DNA of 64,000 nucleotides from Gossypium raimondii (Eukaryota; Streptophyta; Magnoliopsida; Malvales; Malvaceae): NCBI RefSeq assembly GCF_025698545.1, contig NC_068569.1, forward strand, positions 2,170,001-2,234,000, read 5' to 3'. Below the pieces are notes generated by a model. It did no database searches. It was not told the DNA's origin and saw nothing but the letters and a program-made list of their open reading frames with translations. Each line of letters starts with the position of its first letter. Position 1 is the stretch's first letter. Position numbers and translations under genes: made by a program. Positions 16,176-29,680 of this stretch are shown one piece after another.

Positions 16176-17217
16176 AACATCCCATGTTCCATACACTGTC
16201 TATTGTTAATATTATCATTACACGCTGATTCCGTTTTTTTCGATTTGTACAGAAGAGGACTTATCATAAGAATAAAGTAGTTGTGATTATCGTGGGCGAC
16301 CGCATGAGCTAAGCTAATGTTACCAGCGTATAATTATTGCGATTATCACATGATTACCAAAACTGCAGCTTGTAATACGACTACCATTGCTACTTCTTTG
16401 TAATGGTTTTCATCAGTGAATCTATCAAAAATAACGTTTACGGTTAAAAAATAGGGAATAGGATCGATCTCATAAGGATTTTAGATTGCCCTTGTTTGAA
16501 TTTTTCATAACCAGAACATTTCGTGAACAGTTTAGTGCACACAACTCTTGCTCTCTTGGGTAAAATAAGTAAAAGGATTAAAGTAATATAAAATTAAATA
16601 AATTAAAATCAAACATCAATAAAATAGTAAATAAAAACCCATGGTACTGTTCCCAACACCTCACCAAAGATTATTTTTGAAATGACATAAAAAATAATAA
16701 TATGAGATGGTCTTATCTATTTTTTAAACCGAAAAAAAATAATATTCAAATGAAAAGAATTTAACTGTAATTTCAGATCTCCCAACTCAAATCCCAAAAT
16801 TTAGTCAACTTTTAACTGAAAATAGTTTAATTGCTGATATATAGTAAAAAAATTAACAAAAAAAATTAAGAAGAAATAAAGCTAAAATAATAAAAAGAAA
16901 GAAACGGCAAGTAAGCGCAAGCTACAATTGAAAAGCAAAAACCTCTTCCCCCAAAAAACAAAAGCAAGAAAAAATGCACCCTTTGTTTCTTCAATTTCCA
17001 GTATTTATGCTGAAAACTGATACATAGTATTTACTCCTATACAAAACTTTAAAGATAAAGTTTATCTAAATAAAATATAAGGAATAAAACTTAATCCTAA
17101 TTAAATTCTTAATAAATATTTTTACAGATATTATTTAAATAAAAATAATAAAAATAAATATTATATAAAATAATCTCAAATCTTTCATGTGACTTCATAT
17201 TTTCACTTGTTCCCGAC
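15183..17217 (+). repeat. Near-identical 3' block shared by GH17-A and GH17-B
   Basis: This block matches 25537-27595 with only a few substitutions and small indels. The part inside exon 2 (15183-15549 against 25537-25903) is identical by eye. Upstream of 15183, A follows GH17-D instead. The block includes the last part of the barrel, both X8 modules and about 1 kb of 3' flank. Confidence 0.92.
16176..17217. other. GH17-A 3' flank
   Basis: No gene is seen. A possible extra splice acceptor at about 16252-16253 would only add a stop codon. The tail from about 16418 is AT-rich sequence of unknown origin that also follows GH17-B (26799-27595). It ends abruptly at CCGAC, where the truncated ArgRS copy begins. 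Confidence 0.7.
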
Positions 17218-17283
17218 ATTTTGACTCTCTCTCTCTTGATGTACTTGTATTCATTTAGACTTATCTCTTTGTGCTCATTTAAG

Positions 17284-20171
17284 GGTGGAGAAGAAAAGTG
17301 TCGCAGGGCATGGGCACAAATATGTGAAATCAGCCGGACTGAATTTCATAAGGTCTATCAACGACTTGGATTTCATTTAGAGGAAAAAGTAAGTAATGTC
17401 AAATGTCAACCTCTATGTATTGTTATATTTTGGTCAGCTTAGTTAATTTTCAGGTGCACTTCTACATAAAAACTTCTCTATGACATTCAGGGATCATTGC
17501 AAAACTCCTTTTTTTTATGATTTACTTCGATTTTTTCTTTATATCTTGGACCTATTTATATAATTATCTTTAATCTTGTACAAACCGTAAATATTGTGTT
17601 TATTGATTTTAACATTTATATAATTGACAGAGGTCTTGCTTATGTGCAATTGTACACCATCATGCTACTTTGACATATTCCACCAAGCTAGTCAAGTTTT
17701 CTACAACCTCATTTTAGAATGTTTTGTCCCTAGTGCAAATGGTGCTCCTGATTGACCTATTTATGATTATTTCCTTGTTGACAGGGAGAGAGCTTTTATA
17801 ATCCTTATATTCCTGGGGTTATAGAAGGGTTGACCAAACAAGGATTAGTTGAGGAAAGTCAGGGAGCTCGTGTGATCTTTATTGAAGGCATTAATATACC
17901 TCTTATTGTTGTGAAGAGTGATGGTGGTTTCAACTATGCATCAACTGACCTGGCTGCTCTTTGGTAAGTTTTCTTCCGTTATTTGATGTTACGAGCCTGT
18001 AGTTTTTGTTTGGCATTCCTTGCCAAATGTCAGAATTATGTGCCAGCCAAGTGAATTACTGAAATTACCCTGGCTAGAATTACAAAAGTGGTTCTTGGTT
18101 CGAAATTTCTTGAGCGTTTAAACTTTAGATGATATATTGTTTATTGTTTCCTTTTTCATGTTGATCTCATTGGGTACTCTGTTAGGCCAATTTGTTTTGA
18201 TAATTGTACTTTTTTACTAATTATGGAGCAATCTTACTGCGTTGACATGGAACATGTTAGTCTAGCATAGGAATTAATTAGCTTCCTTATCGATCTTTTT
18301 AGTTTCAATTTTGTAGGTATCGCCTCAATGAAGAGAAAGCTGAGTGGATTATATATGTTACTGATGTAGGCCAACAACAGCATTTTGATATGGTGTTCAA
18401 AGTATTTTCTCGAAGTTGTTTCTTGAATTCTGTTGTGTAATATTTTAAAACCCTTTGTTAATCTTATTCAACTTACTGGGACTATATTGATGTTTGTGAA
18501 TACCATTATAATGATCATAAAGAGTTATTCCGGCTTTTGACATCTAGTCTTTTGCTGTATATTCTGAAACTATTTTGGTTATTTTTCAGGCTGCCAAACG
18601 TGCAGGGTGGCTTCCTCAAGGTGATAATTATCCCAAAGCTAGCCATGTTGGTTTTGGACTTGTTCTTGGAGAAGATGGCAAGCGTTTTCGAACCCGTAAC
18701 ACTGAAGTAGTTCGTTTAGTTGATCTACTTGATGAAGCCAAGAACCGAAGTAAAGCAGCACTTATCGAGCGTGGTATGATATTGAACCTTATCTCTGTTG
18801 TTACAAATGTTTTTCAGCTCTTTTTAACTACCTTATGTTTGTCAGTCTATTAGTGATGTATTTGTTACTGCAAGTTCTTTCGGTTGTTAAATTGTGTAGC
18901 CTTTGAACTTTTCAACCTCTTGTATCTGAAATTGTTACTTTGTGTGCCAATCAGGTAAGGGTGAAGAATGGACCGAGGAGGAGATTGAGAGTACTGCTGA
19001 TGCAGTTGGTTATGGTGCTGTAAAGTAAGCTACTTATTATTATATCAAGTTATTTATGTAATCTAATTAGTATTGCTATGTTCTTCTCAGTAGTTCTTGT
19101 ACTATTTTGTTTACTTTTTAATATTCATTAAATCTGATTGCAGGTATGCTGACTTGAAGAACAACAGATTGACCAATTATACATTCAATTTTGACCAGAT
19201 GCTTAACGATAAGGTGCCTAATAGTTTTTTATTTAGACTGCAAATATTGTGGAACTGGTTTCATCATTTTGGCCTGTAGTGAACTTTTTATGATGAAAGT
19301 TTCCCATGTTTCTTCTGCTGCTTCTGATTGTAGTTTTCTGCTTCTAAATTTTTTTAATGGCAGGGCAACACTGCTGTTTATTTGCTATATGCTCATGCTC
19401 GAATATGTTCAATCATCAGGAGATCTGGTAAAGATGTGGAGGAGCTAAAGAATGTAAGTTCCCCCTCAATCTGAAGAAGTACCGTTGTAAATCTTTTAGT
19501 TGCCTTTTTATGTATTGACATTAGTATGCTGTTATTAGGCTAAGTAGAACAACTCTTTTGTATCAGATTCAATAGCTGCAACTTTTACCCATTATCTCTT
19601 TGTTTTTAATAGAAGGGGACATTAGTATTGGAGCATAAGGATGAGCGCGATTTGGGCTCCATTTGCTGCAGTTTGCTGAGGTAAGAACTTAAGGAAAAAA
19701 AAGAACAATCTATTTATTGTTTCTTGACTTAGGCTCGGTCTGACAAATTTTTATCTTGCTTTGAGGTTGTTGAGGAGGCTTGTACCAATTTGTTACCGAA
19801 TGTTGTGTGTGACTACCTCTATAGTTTATCCGAAATCTTCTCCAAATTTTACAGCAACCCTGAGTGCAAGGTATGATCAACGATCTAATTATATGGTTTC
19901 TTGGTAAAATAAACCTTGTTATTGCTCGTCACCTTGCCCTCACAAGGCCGTTCACCTAGTGTTGAAACTAGGAAAGTTCTAATGGCGGAGTGATTCTAGG
20001 TAAAAGATGTTGCAATGAAACTTTGAGATGACATGTGGCATATATTGATGAAATGAGCAGGTTATCGGGTCAGATAAGGAAACAAGTAGACTACTATTAT
20101 GTGAAGCAACTGCAGTGGTTATGAGAAAATACTTCAATCTCCTGGGAATCACACCTATTTACAAGATATGA
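17284..20171 (+). pseudogene. Truncated and frameshifted ArgRS copy
   Basis: Ten exon equivalents are present: 17284-17388, 17785-17963, 18317-18401, 18590-18773, 18955-19024, 19144-19213, 19364-19453, 19613-19680, 19766-19870, 20061-20171. All exons upstream of the duplication edge are absent, including the one with the HVGH motif. In the exon at 19613-19680 a G is missing from the GATTTGGGG run near 19650-19657, so that exon is 68 rather than 69 nt and the frame shifts. Most other codons are conserved (differences such as GGEEKC for GGDEKY), which fits a recent duplication. It cannot encode an active synthetase; transcription from upstream sequence remains possible. Confidence 0.93.
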
Positions 20172-22943
20172 TTGTACTTTGAAAGCTTTACATATAACCT
20201 ATTCTTGAGAAGGGTGGGTTATATATTAGTTCATATAAAATCCTATGTACCGCGATAATTGTATTCAGATCTCATTACTTTATTTATTTGGACAGTTTTG
20301 ATTGTACTTATGTGTTTTAGCTATGAATTTATTCATACCTGCAGCAATGTCTAATTAACTAATTTATCTACCTATTTGAAACACTAATTGCTTTCAGCTG
20401 CTGAAGGATTGTCATGAAATATTATTACTCTACTTCTTTTACTCCAAACCTTAATATTCATGTTAATATCTACTCATATTTATATTATGTAATTGAAATT
20501 GATAAATTATTGAAATGTCCTATATATATGGTAGCTATATTTTGTGGGAGCATTTTGTTTTTAGATTTTTATAAGAAATAAATAGAAACTCAATTATGAT
20601 AAGAGGTGTTAATTTTAAACATTTTAATTAAATTATCATAATTTTATATTATTTTTAACAAATAATTTTTTTCAGTTACATTGTGAGTGTCATAATACAA
20701 TATATATTTTATGTCTTGACATTTTTAAGATGGAGGTCTTTAATATTTGAATATTTAAAATCGAGTTTAATGTAAAATTTATGTTTGTACGACATATATT
20801 TGTAATTCTACGAATTATATTTATAAGACAATAAAACAAGTCGAATAAATATATTTGAACAAAAAGTCAACAAAACAACAGGAAGTGACTAGTCAGAAAT
20901 CTGGTGGCGTTCCACCCAAAATTGAAAGTGGTATGGAATGATAAATCCACTTGTTGGTTAAAAATTGAAGCTAGTTGATGAATAATTAAGTGGAATGGAA
21001 TGATCAAAACTCACCCAACCTAACATGGTTGGATCCTAATCAATTCCCCATTTTGCTATTAATTAATAATAATACATGATTATTCATTTATTTCCCAGCT
21101 GTACACTTATACTGCTCATTGAGTTATCTTGCCCGCTTTATTTAATCCAAATTATGTCTGTTGTTTGGTTTAAGTTAGATGAATTAATAATATTCATAAA
21201 TAATAAAGCAAACAATAAATAAGTACGTACCTTATTACACAATAAAAATTTTTAGATTACACAAGCAGGTTAAGGGTTTGCTATATATATATATTATAGG
21301 GTGTAGTAAAAAATAAAAAAATAATTTAGATAAAAGAGTGAGTATTTGGTACACTAGTAGCCTACTTTGTTTATTCCACAAGTAATCTTAAAAATTGGCA
21401 TGTGTCAATTTTTTTAAATGTCTATTTTTAATATTATACTATACTCTTATAGGACACTTGTTAGCCCTTAACCCTATTTGTGGGGCCTAAAATTCCATTT
21501 GTAGTGTACTAAATATTTTTCCTTATGTAAATTAATTTGACACTTGTTATACACTCAACCCATTTGTGGAGTACTATAAAAAACTTCATTGATAGTGTAT
21601 CAAATAATATAAATATATAAAAGAAGGGTTAGTATTTGACACACTCTTTTTAATTCTACAAACAATCTTAAAAATTGTCATGTGTTCTTTTTAAGTGTTT
21701 TCTTAATATTTTATTATATTTCTTTATGACACTTGTCAATCTTCTAACTTTACTTGTGGAGTTTAAAAACTTAATTGATGGTGTGCGAATTTTTCCTTAA
21801 AACAAATACACAAAACTATATTATTAATATTATTAAATATATAAAATTGAACAGTTTGAAATGATTTATTATACCAATGATATAAATGAACATAAATAAT
21901 ATTTTTTTACAAAATATAAGTAAATTGAATAAACTTTGTTTATGTAGAATTCATTTAATAAATAAAACTCAAGGTTTTGTACATATACACATATTTAATT
22001 TAATAAACAAATAAGAGTAATAAATTATTATTCAAATGCTTTATTCATTTACGAGACTAAATTCAACCATAAATCGATAAATCGATACAAATATGATGGC
22101 AAAGGAAAGTAGAGGTAAAAGACACTTATGACTTACCATATGATTTTAAGAAAACTGGCTTCCTCGTTTCGGTTTTAAAATATATTTTATAATTTTTAAA
22201 TAAAATTAATTATGTTCTTGTTATATTGCTATTTAATTTATTCAATTCTTTATTTTTATTTTCAAAATAATAAAATTTAATAACATATCAATTAAATGTA
22301 TTTGCATAACAAAATGTAAAAGAGAAGACAAAACAAAAACAAAATATAATTATCATTGATATTAATTTTATAAAAATAAACTTACAACCAAGGATGCCTT
22401 AATGGATATCAAGATCTCGGCTCACTCTTTGTAAACCGTATATTTTGATCTAGATTTAAATAAATTTTGGTTGTCAAATGATAAGTTTCGGTTCTAATTA
22501 TTTGAAAGTATTTTTGTAATTATAATTGTGATTACACCGCTAACATTTAAAAAGAAAACCCTTACATATATTAATTGAAAAATACATTAAGTTTAATGAG
22601 CTAGTAATATTGTAGTGTATTTTTTTTTGACAGACATAATTAAAAAATTACCATATGTCTCATTTTTTGTTAGTGAGATAACCACAAATCCCGAACATGG
22701 GCTTGAAGAATACCAAAATAAATTTGGAAAAACCAAATTTAATTATCCTAAGAAGGAAGCAAATAAAGAAGTTGAGTTGATGTAGAATGGATATTTTAAT
22801 ATCTCCAAAAAGGATATTAATGGAGGATATTGTTGAATGAAATGAAGTGGGTGGGCCGTGGTGTGAACCATTTTCAATTTTGTTTAGTAGTATAAGCATG
22901 AAATAGATGGACGTAGTTTCCTCTCAACTTGGTTCTTTTTCTC
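20172..22943. other. Second copy of the AT-rich spacer
   Basis: This is the paralog of 4525-7302, with indels. No gene is seen. The short minus-strand reading frame at 22660-22899 is not supported by the other copy. Confidence 0.8.
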
Positions 22944-22950
22944 TATAAGA
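22944..22950 (+). promoter_or_regulatory. GH17-B TATA-like box
   Basis: TATAAGA lies about 55 bases upstream of the ATG at 23005, in the same place as in the orphan copy at 7303-7309. Confidence 0.55.
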
Positions 22951-23004
22951 AGCAGCTTGGAATCAGATATTGGCATTAATTACTAAAAAAATCTTTAATG
23001 AAGA

Positions 23005-26000
23005 ATGGCTTCAACATTCAAGCTCGTCTTTGCTGTTCCTTTGTTGCTTCAGCTTTTAGGTATCTTCTTCTTCTTCTCTACATTATGTGTTGTATTGCTT
23101 TGCTATTCATCTCGGCTTACGCCTTTGTGTATATATATATCAGGCTTTAATCTCTGATTTTGAGTCTGCTTGTTTTGTGCTTCATTCTTTTTCTTGTAGT
23201 TAATAGGAAGGTTTAATGGTAGTAACAGATGGTAGCATTGTTGTTAACGAAATTTTATTCAAAAACAATCAGAAGAGTGTAAGGTTGGGTACACTTAGAT
23301 GTGTATTATTGATGTCAACAATTTTCTCTTGTTTTTAGGAGTTATTATTATTATTATTTAAGAAATAACTTAATATATTTATATATATATGAAACAAAGA
23401 AGTAAGAGAAGATGGTGAAAATGTTAGACTAATGATAGTTGAGAAAAATAGTCAAAATGTTTAAGTAAACAATCAACACCATGAATCATAAACATGGAGG
23501 GTCTCAAGCCAGACTTATCAATTAAAATTCTCTTTACTATTGTGAACTAAATAAAATGCATTAAAAACAAATTTGTAAATTTATATTCAATATTAATTCC
23601 GGCAGCTCAATTTTATGATTGTAGCATTGTTGTTTGTAAAAATTGAATTGAATATATAATATATTTTAAAGGGTTGGTACATAAATTTCATGTACCATCG
23701 ATGAATAATAACATAACACATTATCATTAAATGAAACAAAAATAATGGAGGACTTATAAAATGTACACTAATAACTTTATTTATATAATTAAATAATAAT
23801 TAATTATAAATAAACCCTAAACTTGAGACCTTCCACCTTAAACTCGAGACCGAGACCTTACACTATAAACCAACCTAAATTTGAGAGTTATTGATATTTA
23901 TTTATAATAGTTACGATTAATTATGTTTAAATTAAATTATTAATATTTATTTATAAGTCTTCTCTATATTTTTTATTTAATTTAATGATGATGTGTCATA
24001 CTATTATTCATTGATGGTGCAGAAAATTTATGCACCGACAATGCATCAAATATTACTCCTATTTAAAAGTGTAAAATATAATTTAAAGAATTTTAAACTT
24101 AACCGAGATTGAAATATAAAAATATGATTAAATTAGAAAAGTAACATACAAATAACATAATTGAAATATTCACAAAAATGCATAATTTTTTTGAAAAATT
24201 TTGCTATTAGTCATTGTGTTATACTGAAAATTATTGATTTAATCCATCTATTTTATTTTGATTTTAAAAAATATATTTACTTCTTCAATTTTGAAATTTC
24301 AAACTTAATTATAGCTGTTAAATGCTATATGTTCCAAAAAAATATAAAAAAATGAAATGATTAAATTAAAATTTACACATAGAATTTAACATTTTTTTTG
24401 TTGGCTCTTGTTACTTCCTATCAAAGGGGAATAAGCAAAGAATTTCGTTCGCCATATTTGAGTGAGATTATTGATGTAAGAAGCAGTGATGACGATGATA
24501 AGCCAATTGCTTACTATACTTTTCCATTTCATTGCAGAAAAGAAATGCAGTATTTTTGTTTTTGCCTTAGGAAAATACGTGCTAATCGTGTTGTTTCATC
24601 TTTATTTCTACTGACAACTTAAAAACCGGTCAATTTCGCTGTCCAGATTTCTGTAGGGGAGGTAAAGTTGGAGTTGACTACGGAACGGATGCTAATAATC
24701 TCCCATCACCTGATCAAGTATCAGATTTGGTTAAAAAACACAACATTCAATACCTCAGGATTTATGATTCTGATCCCAAAGTGCTGAAATCCTTGTCAAA
24801 CACTGACATTGAACTTATAGTAGGAGTTCATAATGATGACTTATCCAAATTCCAGTTCCAATCTTATGTAGATTCCTGGGTGAAGAACAGCATCCTCCCA
24901 TACTACCCCGCTACAAAGATCACCGACATTTCTGTAGGTGTTGAAGTGACTGATAGCCCAGATGCCGCCAACTTAGCTGTGCCCGCCATGAGAAATGTCG
25001 TTTCAGCGTTGAAAAAGGTTGGCCTGCAGGATTGGATCAAGGTTTCAACTCCACTCTCCTTTGGGGTTTTATCCAAATCCTACCCACCTTCCGATGGGGC
25101 ATTTGACGGTAGCCATGATAATGTCTTGGGACCTTTGTTGGACTTCCTGGAAGAGAACCAATCACCGTTTATGGTCAATTTATATCCTTTTTACGCTATT
25201 GGAGATTCTTCTTTGGATGCTGTTCTGTTTAAGTCACCCTCTACGATTTTCGTAGATCAGAATACCGGTCTTAGTTACAAGAACATTTTTGATGCTCAAC
25301 TAGATGCTGTTCATTTCGCTTTGGCCAAACGGAAATCCAGAAGCATACCGATTATTGTTACGGAAACCGGCTGGCCTACGAGAGGTTCAGGAAGACATAG
25401 GTTAGCGATGGCTAGTCTTGACAATGATGACGACTCCTACGCTAGTATTGACAATGCCCAGACTTACAACACCAATTTAATTCGTCATGTTACGGATGGC
25501 TCTGGTACGCCTGCTAGGCCTGATGAAGAGCTAGTTGTGTACATTTTCTCCTTGTTTAATGAGAACCTGAAGCAAGGACCGGAAACAGAGAGAAACTTTG
25601 GTTTATTTTATCCCGACATGACGAGTGTTTATAACCTGGTCTTCCCTGGAAAAGGAACCGGAAGAAGCTGGTGCGTTGCTTCTAGACAGGCTTCAAATTC
25701 GGCTTTACAGAATGCGCTAGATTGGGCTTGTGGTCCGGGAAAGGCGGATTGCTCCGCCCTTCAGCCTGACCAGCAATGTTTTGAACCAAATAATCTAGTT
25801 TCTCATGCCTCTTTTGCATTCAACAATTACTACCAGAAAAACGGGCTCACTGATCAAGCATGCCGTTTTGGAGGAACTGGGATCGTAGTCTATAACGACC
25901 CTAGTAAGTCAATTACTTTATGCAGAATTTGATCACAATATTGCATGATTTCCCAACTCTAAAAATCTAAAAAACTATTTTCCATTATTTGTGCAGGCTA

Positions 26001-26544
26001 TGGTAATTGCATCTATAATGGTAAGTACAGATTCTTAAACATCTCATGTACCATACCTATTTTTCTTTTGCCCCCCCCCCCCCCCGCCCCACTTTCTATT
26101 TTTGCATATTTGATGTCGTTAGAGAAACTGGGATTTTTTTTTATTTTCACAGTAAAAAGTAGGGATCCGAAAGGAAGAACTTGGTGCGTTGCTTCTAGTC
26201 AGGCTCCTAGGTCGAATTTACAGAATGCATTAGATTGGGCATGCGGTCCTGGAAAAGCTGATTGTTCGGAAATTCAGCCTAACCAGAAATGTTTTCAGCC
26301 AGATACTCTACTTGCTCATGCCTCTTTCGCCTTCAACAATTACTACCAGAAAAATGGTGCTACTGATGCTTCCTGCAGTTTCCGTGGAAATGCAATCAAA
26401 GTTGATAAGGATCCTAGTAAGTCTCTTGTTTGACCCTTCAATTTAACTCATCTGATTTTCCAAACTGCAAACAGTTATATATCTATTTAATTTATTTGTG
26501 CAGGCTATGGTAATTGCTTCTATCACTGTAAGTACAAATTCTGA
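23005..26544 (+). CDS. GH17-B: secreted glucan endo-1,3-beta-glucosidase-like protein with two X8 domains
   Basis: Exons 23005-23059, 24647-25903, 25997-26020, 26153-26416 and 26504-26544 encode 546 aa. Exon 1 gives the signal peptide MASTFKLVFAVPLLLQLL. The mature GH17 domain starts near FCRGGKVGVDYG. The acid/base Glu118 lies in VGVEV, where family members normally have VGNEV. The nucleophile Glu259 lies in VTETGWPTRG. Unlike A and D, there is no 23-residue duplication, so the barrel has about normal spacing (141 residues between the two Glu). Two X8/CBM43 beta-1,3-glucan-binding modules follow (first Trp at residue 360), separated by the linker VKSRDPKGRT. There is no GPI signal, so a soluble cell-wall protein is likely. 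It is the most regular copy of the cluster. Intron 1 (23060-24646) differs from that of A and D. Intron 3 carries an expanded poly-C tract at 26071-26090. Confidence 0.87.
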
Positions 26545-27595
26545 AACATCCCATGTTCCATACACTGTCTTGTCGCCCTTTCTATTGTTAATATTATCAT
26601 TACACGCTGATTCCCTTTTTTTTGGATTTGTACAGAAGAGGACGTATCATAAGAATAAAGTAGTTGTTGTGATTATCGTGGGCGACCGCATGAGCTAAGC
26701 TAATGTTACCAACGTATAATTATTGCGATTATCACATGATTACCAAAACTGCAGCTTGTAATACGACTACCATTGCTACTTCTTTGTAATGGTTTTCATC
26801 AGTGAATCTATCAAAAACAACTTTTACAGTAAAAAAATAGAGAGTAGGATGATCTCACAAATATTTTAGTTTGCCCTTGTTTGAATTTTTTCAGAACATT
26901 TCGTGAACAGTTTAGTGCACACAACTCTTGCTCTCTTGGGTAAAATAAGTAAAAGGATTAAAGTAATATAAAATTAAATAAATTAAAATCAAACATCAGT
27001 AAAATAGTAAATAAAAACCCATGGTACTGTTCCCAACACCTCACCAAAGATTATTTTTGAAATGACATAAAAAATAATAATATGAGATGATCTTATCTAT
27101 TTTTAAACCGAAAAAATAATATTCAAATGAAAAGAATTTAACTGTAATTTCAGATCTCCCAACTCAAATCCCAAAATTTAGTCAACTTTTAACTGAAAAT
27201 AGTTTAATTGCTGATATATAGTAAAAAAATTAACAAAAAAAATTAAGAAGAAATAAAGCTAAAATAATAAAAAGAAAGAAAACGGCAAGTAAGCGCAAGC
27301 TACAATTGAAAAGCAAAAACCTCTTCCCCCAAAAAACAAAAGCAAGAAAAAATGCACCCTTTGTTTCTTCAATTTCCAGTATTTATGCTGAAAATTGATA
27401 CATAGTATTTACTGCTATACAAAACTTTAAAGATAAAGTTTATCTAAATAAAATATAAGGAATAAAACTTAATCCTAATTAAATTCTTAATAAATATTTT
27501 TACAGATATTATTTAAATAAAAATAATAAAAATAAATATTATATAAAATAATCTCAAATCTTTCATGTGACTTCATATTTTCACTTGTTCCCGAC
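25537..27595 (+). repeat. Near-identical 3' block, GH17-B copy
   Basis: This is the partner of 15183-17217. It ends at CCGAC (27595), directly against the TGTAACACCCC edge of the next repeat element. The stretch 26545-27595 contains no gene. Confidence 0.9.
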
Positions 27596-29680
27596 TGTAA
27601 CACCCCAATCGCCGGGTTTAAGTTACAATATGTTACATTCGTTTCTGGAACAATTACAATTAAAGCACGGACAATTCATGGTAGTCAATAATAAAAATTC
27701 AGTTAAAACATACATTTGACATGAAATAAAGTCAATCATAGGTCTTATACAATCTTACGTAAGTTATAGAGTTGACCCGAGCTAAAATCATAGGATCAAC
27801 GTCGAGACGACGATGAACAATTTGTCACACATCATGACGTCAAGCCACTTGATGTTGCAACGTCACTCACTGTAATGGCCTCGTCGAGACAACGAGTCTC
27901 TCGTAGCACTTTGACCCTATAAGTCATTCCTCATCGTAACGATGTTTGAATGATGTCACGACCACACAAGCTATTTTGGCCAAAATGTACCAATTAATAC
28001 CTATTGCTAACCTTTTCACAACCTTATATCATTTATACCCAAAACAATCCCTCTTAACCTGTATTAAACATCACAAGACATGCAAAACATAGTAGAAATG
28101 CAACAACTGAAGTGGTTCGAATTATAGAAATACAAACCATAAACTTTGAGCTATTTGTGAACGACTTTAACTTTTCCTCTCCCTTTCGAGGATTTCGGTT
28201 CGACGTTAGCTACAGATTAATATAAACACATAATACCATCAATATACGACCAAATTCACAATCAATTGTCATTTTATACAATCTTTGCATTTTATTTAAT
28301 TTAGTCCGTAAAATCGGGACTAACATAACTTCCAATTTAAAACTCCAAATTAAAATCCGATTTCACTATAATCCATTTGGGACCTCCTATTTCTTATTTC
28401 TATAGTAAATTTTACAATTTATTTAGTTTAGTCCCTAACATACTAAATTATCAATTAATTTTACAATTTATTCTTTTTCACTATTAAGCTTAAGATTTAT
28501 TAATTTAACACCTAAAACTTTCAATTCTCAACTATAGCAACTTTCAAAATTTTAATAGTTTTACGAATCGAAATATAAATTAACTAGATTAAACTTCTAA
28601 TATCTCAAAAATAAAAAATTATAAGAAAAAGACTGGATTGTATTAACGATTAAAGCTTCCTAAGATTGAAACCGTGAAGAAATATAGGTAAACTAGAGAA
28701 AACTTATGAAGAAAACTGTTTTCAATTTAATTCTTTCTTTTTACTTAGTTCAATACAACGTCAAATGAATATATTTATAGGAAGAAAATAACTTCCTTGC
28801 GTAACAAATTAGCTAACAACTCAGCAGACCCTAACTACCTCTCTAACAGATACTATCTTTAACATGCATCCATCTTCTCTACTGAAACAACCCGAAGAAA
28901 ATTTCTAAACCGAGTGAAACACAAAACAGAGAGTGGTTTAGTTAAAACATCAGCAACTTGATCGGACGCAGGAACTTCCCCGACCAAAAGAGAACCATTG
29001 GCAACCTTTTCACGAACAAAGAATAGATCTAACTCCACATGTTTAAATTTGGAGTGTAACACAGGATTGGTAGCAACAGCTACTGGAGCTATCACACCAA
29101 ATATTGGGCTGAGTAGTCAACCCAATATGTAACTCCTGAAGTAACGAAAGTATCCACAAAACATCACTAGTGACAGCAGCCAAACTTCGGTATTCAGCTT
29201 CAGCTGTAGACCGAGATACCACCTACTGTTTCTTAGAAGACCATGACACAGGGTTGGACCCAAAAAATACACAATATCTTGAAGTAGACCGCCGATCATC
29301 AAAATTCAACCCCCAGTTTGCATCCGAAAAACCAACTAGAGACAAAGAAATCTTTAACAAACCGTTATGGCCGAAACTTCTCTTTTCTTTTGTCAAATTC
29401 AGTTGCACGAGGAAGAAGGAAGAAATGCCTTGTCTTTCCTTCCACCACACTTTTATCGTACATTATTTTATTTTTATTACAAGTTTTATAAATTTTATAA
29501 CATATTTCCTTATATAATTATATAGCCACCGTACACTTTAATTCTTAAGTGGTATAATTTTCACTTTAGTCCTTAGTTCATGTAACTATGTAAATATTTA
29601 AGAAACATATTTACGAATTTAGTTTACGAAAATGAGATCCCGAAATCATATTTTTCGATACTACTGACTTTTAGATCGAT
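27596..29680. mobile_element. LTR-like repeat downstream of GH17-B, interrupted by a copia fragment
   Basis: The left edge is TGTAACACCCC, as in the elements of the GH17-A intron. The interior is non-coding and LTR-like. The right edge is uncertain: a decayed terminus-like stretch ends near 29672 (GATACA), and GH17 3'-flank sequence shared with C and D resumes by about 29810. No matching target duplication of CCGAC was found on the right side. Confidence 0.6.
28844..29400 (-). mobile_element. Degenerate Ty1/copia pol (RNase H) fragment
   Basis: On the minus strand the sequence reads a copia RNase H region in order: [26 protein letters not shown], a stop, then VSRSTAEAEYRSLAAV, IWCDSS, a frame change, and NPVLHSKFKHVELD through ADVLTKPLS. 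A premature stop and at least one frameshift show that it is dead. Beyond it on the minus strand, a TGTTAG start at about 28849 followed by a TATA-like stretch looks like the beginning of its 3' LTR. Reverse transcriptase, integrase and gag are absent. Confidence 0.85.

Larger units (their letters stand above)
17219..23324 (+). repeat. Segmental duplication, copy 2
   Basis: This is the direct repeat of 1466-7723. Its left edge cuts into an ArgRS intron right after the GH17-A flank, and its right edge is again in the word AACAATTT (23317-23324). It contains the ArgRS pseudogene, the AT-rich spacer, and the promoter plus first exon of GH17-B. Confidence 0.93.

Noticed and set aside
24398-24622. 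74-codon open frame in GH17-B intron 1
   Set aside because: No ATG start, no domain, and no counterpart in the other GH17 copies.
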